Assembly: GCA_000469685.2 (NCBI GenBank)
Contig: LS997565.1
Location: 5,777,005 to 5,841,004 of the forward strand
Source of the DNA: Haemonchus contortus
Taxonomy: Eukaryota; Nematoda; Chromadorea; Rhabditida; Trichostrongylidae
Reading direction: 5' to 3'
DNA length: 64,000 bases
Made by a program: the position numbers and the translations under genes. Shown one piece after another: positions 38,591 to 64,000 of this stretch (position 1 is the first letter of the stretch; the number at the start of each line of letters is the position of its first letter). Below the pieces are notes generated by a model that saw only the letters and a program-made list of their open reading frames with translations, made no database searches and was not told the DNA's origin.

Positions 38591-41500
38591 CCAACTCCTG
38601 AATTATTTATCTGCTTTATGATATTTTCTGTCGAGACGTTCGCAACAGAGTTGATCAACAATAATATGACTAATATTAACATTGAGCAGCGAAAAATTCC
38701 TTGGGCATTCATTCGTTTGACTGATGTCAATATAATCATTTCCAGCCGGTTTGAAAGACTGTGGATTGATTGAGGAGGTAAGGTATGAGTTTGGGAAGCC
38801 CATTACAATTTTAAGGTCAATGGAATCGGATTTCGGGTTGGAAACCCAGAATTCTCACCTCTCGAGGTCAGTTTGGTGGCTCCAGATTGAGTAAGCCAGA
38901 TAGAATAAGTTACTCGAGTAATGTGAGGTCCCCCCTGCCTGATGATTCCTACGCTTTTCAGGGTACTCCAAATTTTCAGAAAAAAAATTTCCACTGTCTC
39001 TGATGTTGATTGCTCAGATCGCCCACGCTTTCGATCTCCTCCCGCCTCAATTAATTTAATTTTATGGTCATTGTTTTGCCGGGCATCAATGATTCCTCGT
39101 TGCTCTGTCCTTTCCTCATGCCAGAAATTTCTCGTTTCATTCCCATATGGGAGCAGTACGGTCTTCTTTTTGTTCTTTCTCTTTCCCACTCACCATTATG
39201 AGCATGGGCATCGGTATTTTTGTTTGTATGGAATGTTTATGTGGTTTACTAACTGCCGCTCAATCTCCATATGTCAATCGAACAACGATGTCAGTTTCAT
39301 GTCAGACAATGACAGATCATCACTTTAGGCAGTTGTAGGATTGATGTTGGGGATAAATAGCGATAGCTAGCGATCAATTTCATATCACTGTCTGTAGTGA
39401 AGTTGATCTCGAGTGAATCGCACGACAATTATACCATCGATTTCCGGTTATACACAGACGACGTTGATTTTGGGGACAGTACGGGAGAGAGGGCGCGTGA
39501 GCGAACACCATCCGACGACCGACCACACCATAACGGACATCGACTACGGCTGATTATACTTCTGAAAAAACCTCGTTTTGTTGTGCCGATTCTTTTGGAC
39601 TCGCACGGGGCTTTTCTGGTTGCCTTTCATTTCTACCGTGCATCACTCTGGGGTTTGCATGAAGGATTGAGCAGGACTTACTTGAGCTCGAAAGCTGCTC
39701 TTCTGCTTCTTAATAGGATCGTGCGATCTCTTTTATCGTTTCCCACTATAATCAGTTTTATTTTACAGTTGCATTCCTCAAATTGTATTCCTGTATAGGG
39801 AAAATTGAAAAGCTGAACTAATATCTAAATTTTAGACAAGTTAACAATATATTACTTTTGTGATTTTGCACAGTTTTTTTGAGTTTTGTCCAATTTCAGG
39901 CTATAATTTATCGAAAAATTTCCAAATTTTTGTATCCGGTTATTTTGTCATTGGGGGGTAACAAAGGCAATTTGAAATAATAGCTGGATGAATTAGTAAT
40001 TTACTGAACTCAATCGTTTATTCCTGTTCATTTTTTACTTGATACAAATGCCGCTACCTTCCGGGGATCAGAGTTCGACTAGGCTCGTCTCAAACTATCC
40101 CTCCACGTATACGCCATACATTCTACTTTTATTTAGCTTTGCAGAGTCATTCTTGAAGGACATTTTCGCCCTTGTTTTGTTCTCTAACCGTATCTTGGTG
40201 AACCTGGAGCAGACAGCAAAACTTAGCCATGGAAAAAATCCCATTCGGAGACATATTAGGTTGCGGAAGTTGTTCCCGTGAACGGGTGAGCTACCATAGG
40301 CTCCCATTCAGTTTCTGTAATTCCGCGAAACAAGTGGCTAGGGATTCAGAGCTGATTACCATATGTATGATATGTTTTTTTGAATTTCTTTTTGTTTCCC
40401 TCTAGCGACTAGGCCACGTTTGCCCTGCCAGTGGTATTTTATGTATATTATTATTATTTATTATATATATCATACTTTGTTTTTTTACATCCTTTCTTAT
40501 ATTTTTTATCATTTCGAATATCATTTTTATTTTACGCTATTTTTTAAATTTTTTTATTTTACATTATACTTTACTATTGAATTTGTGATTTACATAGGAT
40601 GCTGTTACTCATACTATTCTTTGGAACAATTGATGCCGTTTTCCCCGTTGATAGTGCCCTCAAGCTTGGTTTTTATGGCTTTATGCATACAAATTTAATG
40701 AATTCAACTGTATAGGTCTTTCTTTCACAGTAGAACTCCACCAACATGAATTTATCAATCAGTAATTGTAGAGGTTATTTCCTAGTTTCAATGCGAAGTC
40801 TATTCAGGGTCACAGAGTTTCAATTGAACAAGACTTCTATGATTCATCTTTCACAATAGACTTTAAATGGTCTCTAATCACGGAAATTGCCTTTTCAAAT
40901 TGCCAATAAAATTCCAGCAGAAAAGCGAGTTTGCAGAGCAAAATGCAATAATCAAGGATAGCAGTCCTTTGATTACACCTCAGACTATCGAGTAGCTGGT
41001 GAGGAAACTTGTGCCCGAATTTCCATGGAGCGTATATGCTTTCAGCAAATCTTTGATAGTAGTCTCGCGGCATCAACTTGCAATGACCGTAATGATCCAT
41101 TGCGGGAATGGCGTGTCCTGTATGCCGCGTGAGCGTGAGGTCCCATATTCTCGAATAAGGGCAAGATAGTGCCGTGGATGGAGGCGGTGCTCGGTTGCCT
41201 GGAAGTCTCCCCACCAGATCGATCCTATGATCGAACAGAGAGACTCCTTTTTTATTATAAGGGGTAAATTTTCTAGGCTACTCTAGGAAATAGACAACGT
41301 AAACGGAGTTACTGGTCGCTTTCTATGGATCATTTGTTATCTTCGCCAATATCTCTGCCCTCTTCCGGAGACCATTTTATGGGCTGTTCTAAAACCATAG
41401 ACATAGAGGGACCCGCATTAGGGCGAACTCACATAAAAGCCAAATTTATGGCTAATCGCTTTTACGGCTTGCCGAAGCCATCCAGCCTTTGTTCTATCAT

Positions 41501-42345
41501 GGACCCATGACACACCCTTACGATGGGAGAAGTTTTTTTTTTCCGGGATTGCATTTTCCTATATGGGCAGTGTTCCGCTGATGGTCTTCATGGGATTATA
41601 CCATGCCTGATTGAAAGGTAACCCTCATTATTCTGAGGTGTCAAGGACGATATTTGGAGATCTCAGCAGATGAAGCTCGGATCGGCTTGTCTCCGTTACC
41701 TGGATGTCTTTGTAGAGCTTGCAAATGCATTCAAACGCGATGAAAATGCTCAATGGCAGTCAATGACGCGGCGTATTGCGATGGTGTTGGTGCATAGACC
41801 ATTTGGTTCAAATTTCTTATGGATATCCTTTTCCTTCAAAAGCTGAATAACCGAAATACAAAGGTGATTTATATTCTTCGTAGGAGACCCATGCATATGT
41901 GAGCTTGTGGCTCGCTCTGGGTAAATGGTTCGAAAATTATTTTCCGATGCCATTCATCTGGAACGGCGGCAGCCAATTCGTCTTGCCACTATTCTTTAGC
42001 TTGCGAAACTATCGGTTGTTTTTGCCTTCAAACATTTTTTTTTCTGAGAGAAATATCGTTCCTGGGGAACGTATTTTCTTTCTTTGGTGTTTTGATGAAT
42101 TGTCAGTCTTTGTTGAAGGAATGGCTTTGGGGACGAATTTAGCATCACCAAAGGGAACATTACTCATTAGCAAATTCTGAAAAGGCTCTTCTGGCTCCCT
42201 CATTTTTACGGTAAATATTGTTTTTTCCCAAAAGTCCAGAATTCTTCAAAAGTAAATTTTCCTTCAGCATACCCTGATAGATATTGAATATGTTGTGAGA
42301 AATGCAGTAGCTGATAAAAATAGAATGGTAAAATTTTCGGTGCTA
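38591..42345. other. No gene assigned
   Basis: Open frames of 125-133 codons occur at 38942-39328 and 39397-39798 (plus) and 40837-41214 (minus) without recognisable domains. Around 41750-42200 the minus strand is rich in broken open frames (WQDELAAAVPDEWHRK), possibly an unclassified dead transposon. Confidence 0.4.
40436..40580 (+). repeat. AT-rich low-complexity tract
   Basis: Long run of TTATTATTATTTATTATATA-like and T-rich sequence with few other bases. The open frame through it is a composition effect. Confidence 0.6.
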
Positions 42346-42582
42346 TTCAATCCCATTTTAGATTGCGCCCCTCATTCGATTTCGATCAGAATCGTCGTTT
42401 ACTACTGAATCCTTATGTAAGCGGCTTATACAAGGACTCGTAGTAGTCGGTCTGATGTACAAGTCAGTGCTTTCATCCTCCCAGGCAAATCTGACTCCAA
42501 TTTGTAGTTGGTCCAAGCGAATATTCGAACCCGTGACGTGAGTATATTATAATGCACCATTTGCCACTAAACCACCCCCGCT
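42346..42582 (-). repeat. tRNA-derived SINE, family 1, diverged copy
   Basis: Contains TGATGTACAAGTCAGTGCTT, CATCCTCCCAGG, ATTCGAACCCGTGA and the reversed head ACCATTTGCCACTAAACCAC. Missing part of the middle found in fuller copies. Confidence 0.78.
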
Positions 42583-44426
42583 CATGAAAAATCAGCGAAA
42601 ATACAACATGAGGTCTTAATACTAAACAAACTAATGACAATAATAGCAACTAAATAATAAATATCAACAAATACCAATCAACATAAATAGAAATATTTTA
42701 AAGATAAATTGTTGTGAACTGATGTCTTAGATGTTTTCCTGCATATGATTAGATATTGGTGTTTTATAAATAAGTAAGCAAGGTTTCTGTGTCTCGGTTA
42801 GCAATAATTAATTGGTAAATAATTCGAAATACTAAATAAAGTACCGGCAACTTTGAAGGTATCTATAAATTCCTTTGAGTTCCGCATTTTGTAAGTTTGT
42901 ACCAACCAACTAATAGCATACTTTTATTTATTAGGTTCACTTGTTTTTTATTCCTTCTAGTTCGTCTTGTATGTATGAGAGACTGCAGAATGACGTCATT
43001 TCCGTTATTCCCCTTCTTCTATGTCTATCCCTTTTGCGCCATTGTTTTTACTTTTACTTTTGGGAATTTAAAATTGGCAAATGCAATTATTCTATTGCCG
43101 TCTTAATTTTCCAGTCCTAGCGGAGAACACTGTATTGGCGTTTTTTTAAGGACAGCTCTACCCATATGGGAACTAGATGAACTTCTTGAACCCTAGAGCC
43201 TGGAACCATCCTTTCCAGCGTTGAAATCATTCCATTACTTTGTAGCCTTCCAGAAACTTCCAAATTAAAAAGAATGAAAGCATTCGCTGTCTTTCCGGAG
43301 CAATTTCTCCTCCTCACCACTGTAGGAGGCCTTCACTGACATATCCTCCCAGCTGATTTTGACTTCAAACCTATCAGTAAAGTACTATGTAAGTACTGAT
43401 GGTTATTGAATGCACTTATGGAAGCGTCAGAGGAGCTCGTCGAGGGCATTTCCCATGTTCGAATAATCCCCCATCCGGGATTTTATCACAGCTCTCACAC
43501 ACCCAGGCACATGAGCTCTCCTTCTCTAATCGACCGGCTCTCACCTGAGACGATAATGCGCTGCTAAGCCAAATCGAATATGTTCACACAAGGAAGCGCT
43601 GAAGTCTCTCAGTCATGCCCACAAAAACATGTGCCCCAACACGGCTTCATCCTATTGCGTTCTGATGAGTGTCCATAGCATTCTCCGCCTTTGTAGAGAT
43701 GAACAACGTCTTAAGCCTGTCCGTGGTGAAAGCCGGCTTTCTCCCATAGGCGCGGTTTCTGTTTGTTATTCATGATTAGAACCTGGATCTTCCTAGAAGC
43801 TGCTGGTGGCATGACTATCACCTTCAAGGTCGATCCTTTACGTCTGGCCACATTGTAGCCCTACCTACCCTGGCGCGTTCCCGTCCCGTATCTTTCTTCT
43901 CTCGCTTGAGCGCTACCCTTCGCCACCACTACCACCACTACCACCACCAATTCTCCCCGTGGCCGGTTTAGGCATCGTCACAATCATTTGTATGATTGCC
44001 ACTATCAACTTAACACTTCGTTCTACCATTTACGTCTCATCGCTCCAATGTGCGTCAGGTGATGACGAAGTTAACCTCCTTGGTATCGAATCTTGAAGGC
44101 CATTCATTCTGTAAATACTCCCGTCGAAACATCACGTCACTTTCACGAAAGACCAGGGATTTTTCTCATTAGTCTATCGACGTCCATGAAGTTGACTTCC
44201 GATTCCATTTCCGATACTGAGGTGGTTTTGCTCGCGATGTCCGGTTTGTTTGATTTTCCTGCGAGTTGCCTTTTGCGGCTCCTCCTTGCTTTATTCGACT
44301 CAGTGCTCGTTTTTTTCCCGCTCTCCCATCTGATCCTTTTGTGTCATTAATTACTGATTATTTGTTTATCGTTACTGTATCGTTTCGTTATTTTCTCTAT
44401 TTTCACAAAAAAATTCGTATTTTCCT
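42583..44426. other. Upstream flank of the PMCA gene
   Basis: Presumed promoter region of the PMCA gene. 43420-44050 looks more GC-rich than its surroundings. No TATA box or named binding site can be supported. Confidence 0.4.
43923..43949 (+). repeat. (CCACTA)n-like short tandem repeat
   Basis: CCACCACTACCACCACTACC followed by ACCACC, a nine-base unit repeated about three times. Confidence 0.7.
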
Positions 44427-44433
44427 TTTCCAG
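44427..44433 (+). promoter_or_regulatory. Probable spliced-leader trans-splice acceptor of the PMCA mRNA
   Basis: A pyrimidine run ending in CAG lies nine bases before the chosen ATG at 44443. The nine bases in between are in frame and open (W-V-D), but no upstream exon was recognised. Nematode mRNAs often receive a 22-nt leader just upstream of the ATG, and this arrangement fits. A cis-spliced 5' UTR exon further upstream is the alternative. Confidence 0.5.
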
Positions 44434-44442
44434 TGGGTGGAT

Positions 44443-61100
<16,658 letters not shown>

Positions 61101-61316
61101 ATATAGTTTTAGAATTAGAATCAAATGACACTAACACTTTCACGAATCAGTTCAAAAATTCAGGGCACTCTTTGGTTTCACGGTCCTTATAGGCAGCACA
61201 GAAATTAGATGGTCCTTATAAAGGTTACAGAAGTTTGAAGTGATGCTCAAAAATCAATAGAGGCCTTGGAATGCTGTGTGGGTGAAACAGTGATTTCTTG
61301 GCATATATATCTGGGT

Positions 61317-61322
61317 AATAAA
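61317..61322 (+). terminator. Candidate poly(A) signal AATAAA of the PMCA gene
   Basis: First canonical AATAAA after the stop codon, 217 bases downstream. A second AATAAA is at 61560-61565 and another at 62940-62945. The nearest is the simplest choice; none is backed by transcript data. Confidence 0.5.
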
Positions 61323-63250
61323 TACAGTAATCTAAGCATGAAATGAGAGATGGGAGACACAGCTTGCCCTGAAAGTCAGTGTGGGACGTTCCAAGAGGGA
61401 AAGGCTTTACGAAAGCACGAATTGGGTACGGGAATTGATCTTGAGATTGTTTTTTTTTCCTGAAGTGGCATAGTCCTGAAGGGCTTCAGAGAAATCTAAA
61501 TGACCTTCTAGAAAGGACGTGAGGGACCATTCTTGTACGGGCCATTCGTTGATTGATCAAATAAATCATTGGGGGAGCTATGTATGTGTTCTCCATTACG
61601 GTAGAAAATAGCTAAATTCACCGCTGTGTGGGTGGGTGGACGCTTTGATTCGTGTGGGAGGGAAGGAGGGTTGGTGGTGGGTTTGATCAGCTGTTCACAT
61701 CGTTTTCCTTTTTACATTTTTATGATTTTATAGTGTTCATTCGAAACTCAATGACAAGAGAACATGCAGTTTGAACAGCTGATGATCATGCCATGCCCAA
61801 ACCTTCCTCTTCCCCAGGGTACTGTCATGTTTCTCTTCAAAGCAGTAAATATTGGGGTCTGTATGTGGGGGAGGGGAGTAGGAACGAATAATAGCAGACT
61901 CGAGGTTTATAGTGAGAAGGGTATGACACGGGAAGGAAACAGGATCATGGCAAGAGTGGAATAGTGGAAAGAAGAAAATCGGAGATAGAAACAATTGTGT
62001 TCTGTTTGCTTCAAATACATCTTTCCAATGTACTCCTGACTAACTCGCATTTTTTAGGGTCTGGTAGCATACGGACCCGTGGACCGGTACATAATGCGCC
62101 ACTCCCATCGAAGGATCCAACCGGAATAACATCATCGTGATCACGCCATATTCATGGATCATCCCCTGCCGGCAGGGCAGCTTGAGCTGCTTCGCTTCTG
62201 GCTGGGTCCATTTCTTCAGCTGATGTCCCGACGGCATTGACACCGAGTCTTTTCCTCAGCGATCCCCACATCGCACTCTGTTCATTCCTTTCATCTTCTT
62301 CCATCACACTCAGTTGCTCACGAGGTTCATGTGTTCACTTCCGACTTCACGGTTCGTTCATCGTCACAGTACAGGACGTTGTTCGAGTCGGATCCCGGTT
62401 CTTCTATAGTTGCTCAGTTCAGAATTCTAAATGTGCTTGACCGCATCATACCCGGTGTACATATATGACCCTTTCTTATTTATTATGACCCCATAGTCGT
62501 TAGCTGTTATGTTTTTTTTGAACTAGGGCTCTTACAAGAGCCCTACTACTTAACTACGGTGGGCGTTGTTTTCAAGAATCTTCTATGATTCGCTTCGCCT
62601 TTCGTCCTTGTCTTCCCGGCCCGCCCAACGTTCAGTTTGCCATCGTTTTTTTCAGCTCTTGTATCCTATTTTTTAGTGATTTTTTCTACGTGCGTGTGTG
62701 TGTGACTCTTTTCCCAAACTTTCCTAAAGCGGGATTCAACCATTGGTTACGGTGCCCGCCGACCCGGCCAGATATAGCTCAAAGCGCACCGAATCGTGTG
62801 TGCGGCTAGTTCAACGTCGTGTGTATACGCTAAGTGATCATGACTATTTTCTGTATATGTTTTTTTCTCTTTTTGTTAAGCTGCTAGTAATGTGTGTTTT
62901 GTTAACGAAATGTCTCTCGGCTAAAAAACCATATGATCAAATAAAATCTTCAAAATTTATGTTATCATCTGATTAAATTAGGTGATTTGCGTTGAGAATA
63001 TCCAGAACGAAGATGTGAGGACGCCACGCCCACAGCTGTGCTCGCCCCGCCCACTCGTTCGTTGAAACCAGTGGATAAGATATTAGGGCAATAGCTACAC
63101 ACATTAAAAACCTTTGATATCGGCACGTTTATCGACACATAGACATTTTATCGATAATTCTTAGATGATCTACGGTGCCACACTGGAGGGAATCATTGAG
63201 GGATTCGAATTGAAGCTTCATGGAGAGCTGGACATCAAGTAATGGAAATA
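61323..63250. other. 3' flank between the PMCA gene and the mariner element
   Basis: Contains G-rich sequence at 61625-61685, a 10-bp hairpin at 62524-62545 (TAGGGCTCTT and its complement) and a possible acceptor at 62051-62057. The acceptor is followed by an open Pro/Ser/Thr-containing frame of about 24 codons. No gene is supported. Confidence 0.45.
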
Positions 63251-64000
63251 TCAGGTCGTGAAGGAAGTTCTTGCGTTTTTGCGCCTCAAACTTCAAATGT
63301 ACATATCTCGGCTTAAACAAAACTTCATCAATCAAAATAACAACCATTACTATCGACACTTTTTTGCTAACGAGAACCAAGTTAGTTTACGCCATTCGCG
63401 TAGAAGTCCGGAGATCTAGAGGCGATGAAATCGTCAAATGCCGCGGCAGCATCATGTTGGGTTTAGAAGCATTTCTCCTTGAGGAAGCCGTCGAGATGTT
63501 TAAGGAAATGGTATTCTGTGGGGGCAAGGTCTGGGGAATATGGTGGATGCGGGAGAGTTTCATAGCCTATCTCCATCAATTTTCTCAGGGTAAGTTGTGC
63601 GACGTGGGGCCGAGCGTTGTCGTGGAGTAGAATTGGCCCCTTCCTATTCACCAGTGCCGGGCTCATGAGCTGGAGTTTTCGATGCATTTCGTCGATTTCT
63701 TGACAGTACTTCTCGGCTGCTACGATTTCATACGGATTCATGAAGCTGTGGTGGATCAGCTCGACTGCAGACCACCAAATAACGACCTTCCTTCCATGCT
63801 GCTTCGGCTTGGGAAATTGTCGTGGGGCTTGATCCTTGTTCAGATACTGGCCTGATGGTCGCCGGCTGTCGTAAAGAGTCCATTTCTCATCACACGTCAT
63901 AATACGGTCTAGAAATGGATCGTTCCTGTTGCGGAGAAGCAAGGCGGAGGCGAGCTCGAAGCGGCGGTCTTTCTGGTGCTGAGTCAACTCATGCGGCACC
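63251..64000 (-). mobile_element. Mariner transposon, Hsmar1-like, 3' part, cut by window edge
   Basis: The minus-strand reading encodes the catalytic half of a mariner transposase. Below its normal C terminus (63328) there are about 77 bases, then a plausible terminal inverted repeat reading TCAGGTCGTGAAGGAAGTTC on the plus strand from 63251. It is preceded by TA at 63249-63250, the mariner target dinucleotide. The partner repeat lies outside the window, so this end is inferred from position and style only. Confidence 0.85.
63328..63999 (-). pseudogene. Mariner transposase, C-terminal part, inactivated
   Basis: Open at the window edge with [12 protein letters not shown], followed by TCDEKW (D codon 63889-63891), HDNARPH (D codon 63619-63621) and [15 protein letters not shown]. 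The third catalytic position, Asp in mariner DD34D enzymes, is Glu here (GAA at 63514-63516). The frame then stops at 63463-63465 (TAA). Beyond it, mariner-like sequence continues in the same frame (FYANGVN, SNGCYFD) to the natural TGA at 63328-63330, crossing two further stops at 63382-63384 and 63367-63369. The WWSA region seems about two residues shorter than Hsmar1 as I recall it. The copy is not expected to make active enzyme. Confidence 0.9.

Noticed and set aside
41750..42203. Minus-strand frames suggesting a BEL/Pao-type retroelement
   Set aside because: Only a faint W-D-EL...P-EW pattern. No catalytic motif or LTR could be found, so it was left unclassified.
62524..62545. Hairpin GGCTCT-TACA-AGAGCC resembling a histone mRNA 3' stem-loop
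   Set aside because: The stem size fits, but the loop TACA lacks the conserved loop uridines, no histone gene lies upstream, and no purine-rich element follows.

Overview
This window looks like nuclear DNA of a nematode. The only confidently readable cellular gene is a plasma-membrane calcium ATPase (PMCA, ATP2B family) whose wording matches the nematode MCA-1/MCA-3 proteins as I remember them (for example KLKTDPINGL, VFGKNEIPPAP, ARIRDENGKVSQAKLD, GHWFSTAPL). The start codon lies nine bases behind a pyrimidine-AG acceptor, as expected of a spliced-leader acceptor. Low gene density, long introns, several retroposons and mariner elements suit a repeat-rich nematode. I cannot name the species.

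Layout. Positions 1 to about 44,400 form a gene-poor stretch. I see only short open frames, a few weak exon-like segments and much repeat material. The repeats are a tRNA-derived SINE family (seven clear copies in the whole window plus fragments), a second tRNA-like family (two copies), a foldback element with arms of about 145 bp (14,675-15,711), an internally deleted mariner with both inverted repeats and TA duplications (23,568-24,436), a non-LTR retrotransposon remnant (about 32,386-32,660), a perfect 30-bp hairpin (27,695-27,782) and several simple repeats.

The PMCA gene runs 44,443-61,100 on the plus strand in 27 coding exons. The exons add up to 3,453 bases, giving 1,150 residues plus stop, with every splice phase matching. 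All P-type hallmarks are present: TGES, PEGLP, DKTGT, KGAS, TGDN, GDGTND, the N and D of membrane segment 6, and a calmodulin-binding segment near the C terminus. Two introns carry SINE copies. Eight of 26 cis acceptors read AAG rather than CAG or TAG. Exon 19 has two in-frame acceptors that differ by 17 residues.

After a 3' flank with AATAAA signals, the right edge (63,251-64,000) holds the 3' part of a mariner transposon on the minus strand. It is related to the Hsmar1 type. It carries three in-frame stops and Glu at the third catalytic position, and it runs off the window.

Limits: exon boundaries come from reading splice signals and from remembered family conservation. No alignment, repeat search or transcript data were available.
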